From NCBI GenBank assembly GCA_013339765.2, contig CM023449.1, forward strand, positions 21,113,888-21,177,887: DNA of 64,000 nucleotides, given 5' to 3'. The notes under the pieces were generated by a model. It was not told the DNA's origin. It made no database searches and was given only the letters and a program-made list of their open reading frames with translations. This stretch comes from Haemaphysalis longicornis (Eukaryota; Arthropoda; Arachnida; Ixodida; Ixodidae). This document shows positions 23,566-36,203 of the stretch, one piece after another (within the stretch, counting starts at the first letter, position 1; each line of letters begins with the position of its first letter). The position numbers were made by a program, and so were the translations under genes.

Positions 23566-26500
23566 GTGAGTCCTCCATGTCCGTCTAGTCCTTTGGTTTC
23601 CCTGGCTTCAGTCCATGTTTTTCACCACTGAGCAGTTTGACAAGATGTTGAAAAGTCTTTTTTTTTCATTCTTTTACATCCATGCAGTTCGTAAGTATTT
23701 TACTTTCAATTGATTGTTCAAATGTTGCTTGAATAACGGACGGGTTTCTGACAAATGTTTTCAAAGGAAGCTCAACAGATAAAAATGTCTGTTTTCTATT
23801 TTCTCACGTTATTTCTTTGTTTGTCTTACCTGTCCAGAGGAGAGAGCTTCCAAATGGATGGTACAGCTTTGACTGTCAGCATGGAGACAAAGAATGTTAC
23901 GGCAATCTGCTACAGGTGAGTAGCTAATATTATTACTCCTTCCGTGCTTAGCTGCTCGAGCCACAATCGTGTTACTTATTTATTCACTTATTTACTCATT
24001 CAATTAATCAATCAATCAATAACAAGGTCCCCTATGGGTACTACATGAGGGGTGGGTATATACAGTAGCAGTTTGGCAACAGTGAATAAATGCCTCTATC
24101 GTAGTTGGAGGACGACATTCAATTTTCACTGTTTCATGGACACAATGCTTTAGATAGTTCACTTTATATAGCATTAGAGTTCAGTTAAAAACGGATCAAT
24201 TCTTAGAAAGCAGTTAGCTTGGTACTCGAGAAATATTATCATGGCGTGCCATTAAAATAATCTATTAGGTATGTAAAATTTAATAAGGCTGGGCATGCGA
24301 CATCGCATGTGAAGACACGCCTACAATCGACCAGGCAACTTGCATCTGCACAAAAACTAAGTCGATGGGAATTGTGAAATAATGTAGGTGTTAAAATGGA
24401 GAATACTGAAATAGCATCAGACTCTTTTGCAGACGTGCACGTGAAAGTGCATTCCGCTGTCTCTTTCCAGCTCAGAAAATAAACAGGTCCTTATCTACAT
24501 TACAAATTTTAAAGATTGCTCGAGTTGTGATGTACACAATCCAGTGACAAATGCATGTTTAGCAAAGCATGTTTGAGCATTCATTAAAGCCAAAACAATT
24601 TTCAATTCATGGCATAATATTGTTTGGAACAGAAATGGCTCGGAAGTGAGCAGAACTTGGTGAACACTCGTTAACTTGCGTAGGGTAGAAGCGTAGCTTG
24701 CGGCTCTTAAATTGCGGTTCTTGCAAAGGGAGTAATTTCTGTGAATATAGCTATTTAATTATACACTTTGGAAAAATTTGTGTGTCACTCAGCGTGTGCC
24801 TTGCCGTGATTTTCTCCGTGCCATCCTTTTTCTAATTTGTCTCCCTTTTTTTCGTCTCCGTTTAGTCATGTGTCATCGAGTACTACCCAGACCCCAAGGA
24901 ACACCTACCACTGGTTGTCTGCATGTTCGCGTCAAGAAATCCGAACGGGGCGTACGAATCTGTGAGCACGTTTTTTTTTTTTTTTTTTAAACGCATACGC
25001 GTTATCATAGTTACACTGTCTGAAATGAATTTTTCGATGCAGAACTTTGCAAATAAGAACGCAGCAGAAATTTCAGTAGCAAACCAGCAATTTAAGTTGC
25101 TTTCTGTAAGACGCAAATGCCATTCTGTACGTTTTGCTTGCTCATAGCCATAAAAAATGGTCTTTTTGGGCTACAAAACAGAATTTGCCTGTTTTACATT
25201 ACCAATGGAAGATAATGTCATAAAAGCAACATGCTTTAAGTTAGGTAACGACATAGGGTTAATGTACTTGCAGTATTCCCTTTAGTGGTAAGCAGTTTAA
25301 AAGGGATTCATGCAGTAAGTCAATAGAACAATGTGCAGTCTAGTTCTATTCCCATAGGCACAAGTAATGCTCCTTCTGTATTACACAACTATAAATAACT
25401 CTTTCTGTTTTGCATAACCAACCGAAGATGTTTACTGCATCTCTTAAGAACTGCATGCAGCCAGGAATTGACAATAAGGAATTATTGTGCTAGCAAGAAA
25501 TTACCCTTTACTACCAAACAGTTTCAGAGAAATGCTGACAGCGTAAACCCTTATAAAGTAAATCAATCGAGCAATGCGCTGACTAGCTCATGTCGCCTTC
25601 TTCAAAAAAGTTACTGTTGCTTTGGTAAGAATGTCGCTCGCATACAAGAAAAGAGATATTGGAAAGCAGTGATACTAGCATCAGATTTGTGAATAATTGA
25701 TGCAGAGTAACTAGAATTAACTAGCACAAAATCAAAGCAATGTGTAGATTTTCTGATGGATAAAAAAAACGCAAAAGCTGCAGATTCCTGGATTTGGGAA
25801 TTGCCCAGCAGTATGGCTGAAAAGAGTCTGACTGAGTTCTGATTTTTCGCCAATGCCTCGTCTTCTGCAGTGTGCCACGAAACAAGAGTTCGACTTGGTA
25901 AACCTGCAGAAGTGTGTGTCCGGCAAGAAAGGCAACGACCTGCAACTGAAGTACGCGGAATTGACTGAAGGCGTGAACAGCAAGAGACGGCTGGAGTTCG
26001 TGCCCTGGATCCGCCTGAATGGGGTGAGTGCAAAGTCCGAATTGCAGCAGTGCGCGGATAATGGGAGACAACATTTGAATGAAAGCTCACCAGTTTCGGA
26101 CAGCACAAGTTCCTGGCAGCAATGATAGAGATGTTCACCACTAATGGAGACCTCGCCTCAAGAGTCTTGTTCATGAAAGGCTGTTGTTGGAAAGATGACA
26201 TTTCTTTTGCTCCATTCATATTTTCGTCACTGCCCCATTGCTGGTCACGTACATGTGGCTGCGCTAAGGCAAAGCGCGACTGGTTCGCAAAGCTGTTGAT
26301 AGCCAGTCATGGTGTATGTTTGCTATGTGTGCGACACACTGTATTTATATGGGAGGCAACAGAGGGAAAAGCTGCACATGAGTGTACCCTCGTATATACG
26401 GAACATGGCAGCACTTTTGTATTTCTTGCAATTTCCCTCCCGGCACACATAATTCATACACTGAAAAAAAAAGGTGTGGAGGCGTGCTCCACTTCTGGGG

Positions 26501-29500
26501 TGTACGTTGCCAAATGCTGTAAACTCCTTTTTTCTTACACCACTTTCTGTTGGCGTACAGCAGCGCATCTTGCCACAGAATGTGCAGCTACCGCCCCACT
26601 TTTTGGGCTGCGTGACATTTCTGTTCGGACCTCTTTGTTGGGACTGTCCAGTAATGTATCAGTGCCTTTTCGGATGCACTTTTTCAGACAGCTCAATTTT
26701 ATACACATTTTTTTCCCAGCCAGGCTAAAATCAAAACTGAAAAGTGATTTTTCTCAGTTTTTTTGTAGGTTTATTTCTGGAGCAGTGCCATGAAATTAGC
26801 AACCTTGGCCTTCTCTGCAGATGCAAATTAGTTTTGCAAACTCTTTCGGCAACAGAAATGGGTTTCCAACATATGTCCTAAAAAGTTCCTGATTAACTAT
26901 GCAGAGATGACGTCAATGACAAGTTCGAGGTGGAAGTGACACGAGTATTTATGGTTCAGCATGATTTAAATAGCAAAAAATTTGTATTATTTCATTCAGT
27001 TTACCATCAGTGACAAAAAACGGAAGAGACAGCCATGCAAAGTAGTTCGTGTATTTTGTGTTAGCTTTGTGCCTTAGCTAGATCCCTAAATCGCCAGGAT
27101 GCATAAAGTGGGATCCCAATCTTTGCTTTGAAGCCTGAAGTTTTCATAAACAGAGGACCTTTTTTTTAATATTGTCTATTTTTACACGCCTTGAGTTTAC
27201 ACCTTCAGTATGCAACCTTTGTAGCAGCAACATTCCCCAAATGTTTTTCATGAATACTGCAAGAAAAAGTACGACTTAAAATGAAGTGCGCTCTTTTGGA
27301 TGACGCGCATATTGCCGTAACAACAATTTTTCAGGGGCGAAGCACCTTAGGGGCTCGGGCTGTCGGAGCCTCCTGTCGCCTACGTAGTCGCGGTACTAAA
27401 ACACCGGGACACTCGTTTTCCAACGCCTCGCGCTCGAGTGCAACGCGCACTAAAAGAACACACGGGGACACTCGTTTTCCAATGCCTCACGCTAGAATGT
27501 TTCATCTCCATGGACAAAAATGCGTACTAAACGAACACACTGGGACACTCGTTTTCCGATGCCTCGCACTACTTTTTAGCATACTTCTTAGCACGCTGCA
27601 GCGTGTGACACGAAGACAACTTACGGCCAGTCTGTCTCTTATTTAATTGCCTAAATACGGTTCATTACAAGAGAGGGTGCCACCGCCTCAGCAAGCACGC
27701 GATTGCTTCTCCCACCGGAGATTGCTTCTCCGGTGCCCAATCAGTGTGCTCCGTATGGCCAGAGACAGATTTACAATCTTTGAATACACTAAACACAGCA
27801 TGCTTCGCCCCTCCTCAGGTTTCTATTTAGTGGAGATGGCCCGGGATTTTTTTGTAGTCTTTAGCTAACTGTTTTTCATCGTTGTGTGCCTAATTCACAG
27901 ATGGCTAAGCACGGTGTTCACCTGAATTTTCCATCTTGCAGAAAGACAAGATGTACGACGCCTTTACATCCTTCCAGAGAACTTTCTGCGAAGAGTACAA
28001 AACCATGCTTGACGATGTCTGCACAGAGGTAAGTAGAGCTGTAAGGATCACAGCACTGGCTACATTATCGAATCTGTACATGTGTTTAGTTACACGCTGC
28101 ACTTTGGCGAAGCTTGCCAGGTCACTAGATTCCATAGAGGCTGCCACTACGGCACGACACCTAGCAACTAGAACGGGTGAAAACAAAGTAGCGTCTTCTT
28201 TTGTGGGTACTATCGCAATGCGCTCGTCGCGTAAATTGCAGGCTTTATTTTTACTTTGTTCAGTCAGATATTTGGCTGTGTGGAACAGAGCATTAGCTGT
28301 AAAAAAAAAAGCTTGGAAACATACAAAACTGAAATGAAAACGACTGCCCCATCAGTTGATGGTCTAGACTAAAGATGGCGGCATCAACAATTTTACCCGC
28401 AGTTAAAGGGACACTTACGTGAGTTGTAAACATTGTGTAATGACCTTACAAAATTGAAGAATAGAATGCGTAGGCCATTTTATGAGTTTCTGCGCCAGAA
28501 TTTTTTTAACGAGGAAAACTGTGTTCAAAACTGCCACTTCCGCCATGTCATCCTGTCGACCAATTGGCCAATGTCGGTTATGACCACACTGTTAAGTTGC
28601 GGGGCAAAATTTGGTGGATTGGTAACATGTTTAGCCTTTACAACCCTTACGCGTATAAACAAGTTGATTTTAACTGGAAGCGGGTCGAAATTATAATGAT
28701 AGATAGCCTTATAAAGGGGTGGGGTTTCCTCTCATGCAGACGATTGCAGACAGACTAAGGATGTTGTTTTTCACTGTCCATTTATGTCGCCACTTTCGCA
28801 TTTGGTGCAGCCGTGAATGTTTATTTTTGCACACTTTTCATTTGGCTTTGAAACTCTAAAACAATTTATTGTCATCTTTAAAAAGAAATTAGACCTGTGC
28901 AAGAAAATGTGCCTCTTGGGGGTTGAACAAACACGAGATTACTAATGTCATAGCTATAAATTATCGGGCAGAAACCAAACCATGTTCCTATAAATGTAGG
29001 TTTTTGTGTGTATTTTTCATTTTATTTCAACATTTTCTAACAGGCCCGAAAAATAAAGTCAGTTGTTAGTTGCGCTTTTAGTGTGTGCCTCCCATCTGTT
29101 TCTTCCTGTATACTTGTGTCCATAACCCTTAAAAGCATTACATTTTCAAGTGCAGTTTCGGCACTAAGGGAAACAATAACAGCAAATAATCTGCAGAAAC
29201 AAAAAAAGATTGTTATGACTATTATAATTCGAGACACCACAATTGTAGAATAAGAGACCACAGTATATTACCACCAAAGACAGTTAATGTGAAATGTTGG
29301 CATTGCAGACTGGGCTTCAAGTTTGAGTTATGTACAAGGCCATCTGGGCCACAATGCGTCAGTAAATTATTTTCTGTTTAATGCTGCAAAATAACTAACC
29401 ATATAGCTATGACCATCGTCACTGCATCACAAAGCTACTGTGACAATCCGTAAAGCAATAAATCTACGATGTTGGCCTAAGGTAGCGTTAACGGGCTATT

Positions 29501-29605
29501 AGAAGACACGCCAAAAGTACATGACCGTTTTCTATCCCACCACAGGACAGCGAAAAGACGCAACCCATTGAGCTTCCTGAAGTCTGCAAACGTGCCCTCT
29601 CCTAG
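23413..29605 (+). CDS. GILT: GILT: gamma-interferon-inducible lysosomal thiol reductase (six exons, 5' exon missing)
   Basis: GILT enzymes are soluble lysosomal or secreted thiol reductases that reduce protein disulfides at acidic pH; in arthropods they are tied to antigen/pathogen handling and redox balance. The spliced exons are 23413-23565, 23838-23915, 24866-24961, 25871-26023, 27942-28028 and 29546-29605. Every intron is phase 0 with GT-AG ends. Together they encode about 208 residues and end at TAG. The thioredoxin-like active site is C-P-D-S about 18 residues into the first visible exon, so it is CxxS rather than CxxC. The family signature CQHGxxECxxNxxxxC is complete and crosses the second intron (CQHGDKECYGNLLQ then SC). 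The later FVPWIRLNG matches the conserved 'PW..NG' of GILT, and there are several further cysteines. Family members usually run about 220-250 residues, so only the N-terminal signal peptide should be missing. I found no ATG-started hydrophobic exon upstream with a good donor. Identification is firm; the start is unknown. Confidence 0.93.
23838..23915 (+). CDS. GILT: GILT coding exon b (signature start)
   Basis: 26 codons between acceptor ...cctgtccag and donor GTGAGT. It encodes RRELPNGWYSFDCQHGDKEC and then YGNLLQ, which is the first part of the GILT signature CQHGxxECxxN. Phase 0 on both sides. Confidence 0.94.
23970..24110. repeat. LINE-like tail fragment in GILT intron 2
   Basis: A TTTATT/CAAT-rich stretch followed by 'aacaaggtcccctatgggta', close in form to the tail at 22765. 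No coding frame. Confidence 0.35.
24866..24961 (+). CDS. GILT: GILT coding exon c
   Basis: 32 codons; acceptor ...ccgtttag, donor GTGAGC followed by an 18-T run. The first two residues, SC, complete the GILT signature begun in the previous exon. The exon continues with VIEYYPDPKEHLPLVVCMF and ends ...NPNGAYES. Confidence 0.93.
24970..24989. repeat. Poly-T run just inside GILT intron 3
   Basis: About 18 T residues directly after the donor GTGAGCACG of exon c. Confidence 0.85.
25871..26023 (+). CDS. GILT: GILT coding exon d (FVPWIRLNG)
   Basis: 51 codons; acceptor ...cgtcttctgcag, donor GTGAGT. It starts CATKQEFDLVNLQKCVSG and ends LEFVPWIRLNG. The PW-x-x-x-NG block near the C-terminus is a GILT hallmark and corresponds to the cis-Pro side of the thioredoxin-like fold. 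Confidence 0.93.
27334..27811. mobile_element. TIR element in GILT intron 4 with internal minisatellite
   Basis: GGGGCGAAGC at 27334 and GCTTCGCCCC ending at 27811 form short perfect inverted ends of a 478-bp non-coding element. Inside, a unit of about 65 bp (landmarks 'actaaa.gaacacac', 'gggacactcgttttcc', 'atgcctcgc') is repeated three times (about 27395-27575). It ends 130 bp before GILT exon e. Confidence 0.7.
27942..28028 (+). CDS. GILT: GILT coding exon e
   Basis: 29 codons; acceptor ...ttccatcttgcag, donor GTAAGT. Encodes KDKMYDAFTSFQRTFCEEYK and ...LDDVCTE, a C-terminal helical stretch with two cysteines. A TIR-type mobile element ends only 130 bp upstream (27334-27811). Confidence 0.88.
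29546..29605 (+). CDS. GILT: GILT terminal coding exon and stop
   Basis: Acceptor ...ctatcccaccacag, then 19 codons (DSEKTQPIELPEVCKRALS) and TAG at 29603-29605. It is in phase with the previous exon. The short tail with a single cysteine fits the C-terminus of GILT proteins. Confidence 0.85.
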   Translation, partial: DSEKTQPIELPEVCKRALS

Positions 29606-31428
29606 GAGCAATGCCATACACTCCTGACCTGGAATGAGCGTCGACCCTTCCTGTCGACGGTCGAGACAAGAGTTCTGCTGTTTGTTCGAGCTTTCACAAA
29701 TTCACTGGGACCAGTGTCAGCAACTATTTTTGAAGCGAACTAGACATCATCGTACAATTTCATTTTCGTAATGCCTTTTTTTTTTTTTTGAGTGAGAGTG
29801 CTATACCCAAGTTTTCTTATCACACAAGTTCATTTATTCCCTTTTCCAGTCACATTCTTACAAAGTATACAGTGTACAAGGAAGGCGGTACCACGAGTCA
29901 CGCTGTTTTTGAGCTTTGTTCAAAGTTTACAATCTGCCGCTGCTAAGAATGCACAACAAACCAAGTCCTCGAGGAACAAACACAGCCACCAATGAGGGCT
30001 TGGCGCTTGCAGAGCGCACATTCCGCTCTTTCATAGAGTTTTTCGGCAGGAAGTGTTGCTGAGAAACATGCAGCTATGCTAGCGTACAGTTGACTGAGAC
30101 GGAGCACACCTTTTTACCCGAAACAATGTACGGTACGCCAAGCCTAGCGAAGCCAGATGTACTGTGAAGTGCAAGCACATGCGCAGATCTACATTTGCCG
30201 GCAATATGGCGTTCTGTGCGTGTGGAACTTCTTACGCTGGATTGTTGAAGCGTCACAATTGTTTTTGATGTGACCGCGCATCATTGTCTAGACAGTTTTC
30301 AGCCTTGCTCTCCGCAGGGCCTCTTTCGTTTTTTACCCCCGTTTTCAGACTGCAGTGATAGTGTTCTTCGAGAGACGAAGCGCTGTACCAGCATTTTCGT
30401 GATAGGGGTGATCTCAGCTTCACTGCCCCTGTACAAAGTTTTGTTTGCACCGTATTTGCCAATCCGCCAAACGTGTGTGCAAGCAAATTAGCTGTTGTCA
30501 TGAGATCAGTACATGTAGATATACAAACTTGAGAGGCAAGCAGTTCAGTGGCGTTAAAAAAGAGGAAGGAGTATGAACGGGTGGTGGAAAAGGAGATGCC
30601 CAAGAAAGACCCAGAAGAATGCCCCAGTTTAAAAACAAAATGTCTAGGCCCTGCCTGTCTCCCCTTTTGTGACGCCACAAGCTGCGTTGTCCTTCGAGCA
30701 AGTCCAATTTTGTTTTTCTTCAAATTCCTTTTTTTGCGCGAAGTTATATGTACGACCAACGATTGCCCTGGCTGGGCGAATATAAATTAATGCGCACAAG
30801 TTTCTACAAATGCGCAATGGCCACTGGGTTTTAATTTTCCCACGTGTGCATTTTCAGTTATACTGTCCGTTTTCACTTTGCGCATCTTCTGCTTACGAAT
30901 ATGCAAAACTTGCCCACATGATGAAGAATACTCTTGAGTATACGAGCATTTGAGGATTTCTTTTTTTTTTTTTTTTTTTGGAACGCCGTAGAAATGTGTG
31001 TCGGCCAACTGTTATTATCCCTATTCAAAGTTGCAGACACGTTAATGAACTCAAAGTAGCCCTTACAGCCAACCCCCCCCCCCCCCTTCTCCTGTTGGTT
31101 TCCTTTCTTTTATTCATTGTGATGTTGTAGTTCTTTAAACGGACGTTGGACGTTCTGCTTGTTGTTGGCACCAGACTTAGCCACAGTGATCAAAACTGTT
31201 GAATAAACGAATCAAATGTGTCCCCGTTCGCTGTAGCTGGCTGGGTGTGATTGGAAGAACGAATAAAGCTGTTGTATTCTTTTTCTCTTTTTTTTTCAAG
31301 ATAAGAGTTTTCATTCTGATCTTATGACTCCTTACTTTGCATCCTGCTGTGTCCTCTAGAAAGAATTCCTTTAAAAAGTTACCCTAGATTACCCTGCAAG
31401 TTTAACTATCCTCTTGCGAGTGGCTTGG
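29606..31428. other. GILT 3' UTR / downstream region, no gene recognised
   Basis: No supported frame. Homopolymer runs: T at 29777-29789 and 30960-30979, C at 31072-31087. Contains the candidate polyadenylation signals. Confidence 0.4.
31202..31267 (+). terminator. Candidate GILT polyadenylation signals
   Basis: Two AATAAA hexamers (31202-31207 and 31262-31267). The second is followed by a strongly U-rich stretch (31276-31300) of the kind found downstream of cleavage sites. They lie about 1.6 kb past the GILT stop, and I saw no earlier convincing AATAAA after the stop. This implies a long 3' UTR. The assignment to GILT is inference. Confidence 0.3.
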
Positions 31429-31674
31429 GATAAGAAGTGACCTTCCACTAAGGCATCTATGCAGATCGCAGTAGCCCTGTTTGTTTAAAATAATGTCAGC
31501 AACCACAGTAGACTACATTTTGGTTGCAAAGCACAAATCAGTTTGTTACATGATAAGAAGTGACCTTCCACTAAGGAATCTATGTAGATCGCAGTAGCCC
31601 TGTTTGTTCAAAATAATGTCAGCAACCACAGTAGATTACATTTTGGTTGCAAAGCACAAATCTGTTTGTTTACA
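31429..31674. repeat. Tandem duplication, 123-bp unit, two copies
   Basis: 'gataagaagtgaccttccac' at 31429 recurs at 31552. The units match over their whole 123 bp with a handful of substitutions. Head-to-tail, non-coding. Confidence 0.9.
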
Positions 31675-32640
31675 CTTGATTTCAAGGTTAGCTGCATTAC
31701 AGTAATATTTTGTGGACTTGAACAGAACTTTTTTTCCACGATGCAATCACATGTGCCCCTCTTTAGAAATATTTAACGAAATAAATGACTGAAGCAGTAG
31801 CCAAGTTCGTACAGCCGACAAGCGGCCCCCCTCAAGGCATCTCTCCTCATCCCTTCGCGAGTTCAGGTTTGTCATTGTTATCATATTGATCCCCACAGCC
31901 AGACACGAGTGCCCCATTTTCGGTAATCTCAATCTATTCTCTGCCCATGAATCTTGCAGCAAAATGCATCTTGAATGGCAGCGTAATAAACAAAGACAGG
32001 AGGGAAAAGAAGACGGCAGGCAGACGCTGTACTCTACTAATTTTAGTGAAAACGCAACACAGAACTACGCTACAACCGAACCCACATGCCCTTCCATTAT
32101 GACGTACACCTATAGTATAACAAACTGGCATTAACACACACGGACCGATCCAAAAACCAAAATTCGTTTTCATGCAGTGTTATCGACGGCTCGCTAATAC
32201 GCACTTCCCCTCTTTTTCTAATATCATATGCCTCAATATTTTCCCTAGTGATCTGACTGCCGTGCACCGAAAGGATGGCGGTATCAAGGGGTTTTGGTAG
32301 AAGTGTTGGAGGAGAGGGAGACGGGGGGAGAAGAGTGGAGGGCGGGAGATTAGAATTAACTGGCAGTAATGGCAGTAGCCAGAGGGAAGGTGAACAGCAA
32401 AAGAGGTAGAGAGAAGGAGGCGTGAAGTACAGCCATTAAATAGGCTAGTTTTCATTAGGGACACTAACATGAAGTGGCAGGGGCGCCAGTAGTTTGACGT
32501 CGAGCGTGTGACACCTAACCCTTTCGCTGTTACTTTCGCTGGTACGTTTTCGCATTTCTCCTCCGCAGTGTCACTGACGTACTGGTACGTTCTTCAATGT
32601 GCGTACGAAAATTCGCGCCATAGCACAGAGCGAGCACGCC
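31675..32640. other. Intergenic, no gene recognised
   Basis: No frame with recognisable protein similarity; a purine-rich stretch at 32305-32420. Confidence 0.4.
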
Positions 32641-33010
32641 TGGACTGTACGCGCCGTCTGTCGAATCTTCTTAGTAGCTCGTATTTCCACTCACTAGCTC
32701 TCTGCAACACACATTGAAGCGTACGGAGCTTCGTTGCTGGGGGGCTTGGTCACTCTGCGCGCTGTACTCCGTCGGCATAAGTGATCATGCGGCACGCGTG
32801 TGATTACGCCTGGACTTTTCGCGCCATCTGTCGAATCTGTCTAGTAGCTCGTATTTTCACTCGCTACCTCCTTGGCGGTATATTGAAGAGTACGGAGAAG
32901 GCGCTCCCACCTTTTGTTGCTGGGGTGCTTGGTCGCTCCGCGTCCTGTACTCTGTCCCTGTTCTGTGACTCTGTCGAGATGAGTGACCATGCGGCACGCG
33001 TGCTAGCAGT
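32641..33010. repeat. Degenerate direct repeat, unit about 170-200 bp
   Basis: Unit 1 (32641-32810) and unit 2 (32811-33010) share the order 'cgcgcc.tctgtcgaatct', 'tagtagctcgtatt', 'ttgctggggtgcttggtc' and 'catgcggcacgcgtg'. They differ by many substitutions and by an insertion in unit 2. Confidence 0.75.
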
Positions 33011-34229
33011 GCTAGTACCATCGAGATAATATGCTAGTACAGGTGCAAGGGTTGTTGTGCCATTCGCTACGGGTTTCTAGGGGGGGGGGGGGGGGGTTAT
33101 TTATTTTGTTCCCGCGTCTGCTACGGCGTGCCAGGTTTGCCCAGCGCACCGTTGCCTCTCCAATAGACCGCAACCATGACTCAATGGCGGCTTTCGCTCG
33201 CTCATTTTTGTACGTTGTGCGGGCTGCTGAAAGCGCTCCCTCCAGGCTCCATGCGCGCGGTTACCTTCGGATGGCTGACCGCGCGGGGCCTCAACTGCGG
33301 ACAGGAGCGACGGTTCTTTGATTCCGATTCGAATACGAGCCGAGCTCGGATTCGCATTCTGAGAGTTTCTCCTGCGGGGAAGGGGTGCGAGTTCCACAGC
33401 GTCAGAAAAACAGTGGGGTCGTCGTCCCAGAAGCATTCACGGCAAACTGAAAATACCTGGAAGAAAGGCGATTTCTCACCCACGCTCTTTACTTTTGACG
33501 CGTTACGTTCCGGACGCTATAAGTCAAATAAGTCACTATGTTCCTCCCCTCATTTTTCGGAAACCAAGCCGACACTGGGGGTGCGTCACGGCCAGAAACA
33601 ACCGACAGTGAAATGGCTACAGAGGGCGCGCTGCTCTGCCTTGACAGCGCCTCCATCGGCCGCGCCGGCGCCCCGCAGTGGGAGAGCCCTGCCGCAGCCG
33701 TCTGCTAGACTGGCGTTCGGCATGGTGAACACTGTAATCTAACCGGCTGGATTTCGCCGTATCGACTGTTCCAAGATTCTTTTACTAGCTCCAATGAAGA
33801 AAAGTGCGTCAAACTTTGTTCAAACAAACTTTGTTCAAACTTTGTCAAAAAGTGCGTCAATACAGAAACCACGTTTTCGACGTGTACGGTTGTCAAAAGT
33901 CGCTGCGGAAGACACACAAGCGTAAACAAGGAGGCTTATGCCGTAACGAGCCCATGTGTTTAACCATCATTATTTCACTTCAGCGCTGTCTTCTTGTAAA
34001 TTAGCAAAGGTTAGCGCGACAGATCAACGATCTTCGCCTAGCGAATACGAGTGGTTCCTATCTGCGTCTTTGTACGTGGGAACCAGCGCCCTTACTTCAT
34101 TAAGTAAGAGCGTGTTTTTGTTCTATTAAAGCCGGCCTAGCGGACTGTTCAGCTGAACGATATGCTCAACGAGAAAGATGTTTGCTGCCCGTGGACGTCA
34201 CCTTGAAAGTGCTGAACACAGACCGTGTT
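33011..34229. other. Intergenic, no gene recognised
   Basis: A G-run at 33078-33096 and a short direct repeat 'caaactttgttcaaa' at 33819-33845. No supported coding region. Confidence 0.4.
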
Positions 34230-34690
34230 TTTAAGAGCGAATGCTCTTTATAAGCGACCCCAAACCATCCACCGCCGGCGGCGGCGGCGGCGTCGGCGGC
34301 GTTGGCGTCCGCAGTGCTCCTCTACATTTAAAAAAGAAACAGCATCCGGCGCCAGGTTTCGATCCGAGGACTTTGCGGCCGCAGCGCGACGCGCTACCGA
34401 CTAAGCCACGGAAGCCACGCTGATATCAGAGTGAGTAACGCGCCTTATATCTTTAACGCATTCAAACTACGTCGTCAGCGGCGTGCGTTGGCGACTCAGC
34501 GGCGTTATAGCGGCTTGATAACTGCGTGGTGTACACGTGATACTACAAACCCGATGGAAGAGATGGAAGAGAAGGCGGTGGGCTGCGGGGGCCGAGCGCA
34601 AGCGCCGCAAGCGGGCCGACAACCGTGCATTCGCACTTTCACATTCTCCCCCTCGGGGAAATGCGGGGGAATTTTTTTTTTTTTTGGCGT
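34230..34690 (-). mobile_element. SINE family Z (tRNA-headed), diverged minus copy
   Basis: On the minus strand it has a tRNA-like segment (34341-34414; 'gtggcttagtcggtagcgcg' and B box 'ggatcgaaacc'), preceded by sequence matching 'ttgaatg...aaagatataaggcgcgtt' of the copies at 36204 and 46648. It carries a GGC-repeat-rich variant of the body. Confidence 0.6.
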
Positions 34691-34699
34691 CCCAGTTTA

Positions 34700-36200
34700 C
34701 CATACACCGCCGGGTTTAGATTTCTCGTTGCTGCCTACAGGTGTGAGCGTTGAACTTACGCTGGTCATATAAAAATGCTTAAACGGCATCTTTTAACAGC
34801 TTTCATCCTTACCTTTCGCGCTGCTTATTTTTTCGTAGGGCTTCATCAACTTACCCATCTTCCACGTTAGAGTAGAGTAGATACAAACCCTGTACGTAAA
34901 GCGCCTGCCAGCCAACCACCCAGAGGGGAAAAAACGTGTAGGTGTGCGAATGTTTGAAACTTCGAATACTTTGCGAATAGTATGTGCTATTCTATTCGCA
35001 GCGCAGATTTATCGATCGGAATACTTGACGTTTGCGGAATTAAAATAGCTCTGAAGCACGTATGACATGCCGATTGATGGTTCACTGCACGACATGCCCT
35101 CTTGAGTTGGCTTTTTTGCATCATTCCAGAACTCTTCGAAAAATTGGCTGTGGCTTAACTCAGTTATGCCTGGGTGTGCGTAGCGAGAGGTACGGTTGTT
35201 GTTAATGTTTAGCTTGGTTCCCTGTACGGTTACGACGCCTCTCAAGGCGTGCGGCTCGTTGTTTCTCCGTCTCCTCGGCTCGCTGCCTTCTGAGCCTGAG
35301 CACGAATCCCACCGAGCTGCCCCTTCTATATATACGACCTTTTCTATTTTTTTATTTTTATTTTTTTTATTTGTGTTTGTATTTTTCTTTTCTTTTTTTT
35401 TTAATTTCCTTCTATGTTTTACTTTTTTATTTTTGTTGCGCGGCGAGCGGCGCTGCCAGCTGCGGCGTCTGGGGAATCGCTCCGTTCCCTAGGTTCCCTA
35501 GGAACCGCTGCAAGCTACGGAACCGAGGTGCGGCCACCTGCCACAGCGAAACGGCGAGCATACGGCCATTGTAGCTCTCGCTACAAAACTTCTTACACGT
35601 GTGAGCATTGCGTGCAACCAGGTGAGGTGTTTCGGTGTCAGAACACCCTACGAAATTTTCTGAGCGCTCTATGTCCCTTTCCCCCTCCTCACGGCCTGTT
35701 CTCTTCTTCTATGCTGTTTACACACCGCATTGATACATTAAAATAAAACGAAGAGTGCTGGGTTGTTGTTTGTGTGCAGTAGGGCTGTGCTTACTCTTCA
35801 TTCAGCGCACTGCACAAGAACGAAACCAATCGCGCTCACCAAACTCGAAACCGCTGACGAGTACTCTACCCGAGCGCTCATTTTTCTTTTACCCAAATCA
35901 CTAGCACCGGTAACCTCGCTGGCGCTGTCGCTAGTAAACGACAATTCGTACAACAAATTAACAAATACGGTGGATTGCAGCGAGTGATAGAAACCAGCGA
36001 CGACTCGAAAAAACAGCAGAGCAGTGATTCGCCATAGTGGCCTGTACCGCCGTTATCCGCTTACTGCTACCACCCCATGCAATTCAAATTTCCCGCCTTC
36101 GCAGTGCTCGCGCACCCCCTGCCTGAAACTGCGCCAGCGGGAGTTCTGTTCTCTTTGTTCTTTTCTCCCCGCACGTGCCGGCGTTGCACTGCCATCGTAA
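34700..36200. other. Intergenic, T-rich tract
   Basis: No gene recognised; 35340-35440 is a long T-rich low-complexity stretch with runs of up to nine or ten T. Confidence 0.4.
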
Positions 36201-36203
36201 TTG

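Noticed and set aside
25611..26219. 202-codon minus frame opposite GILT exon d
   Set aside because: Shadow of the plus-strand exon; no domain similarity.
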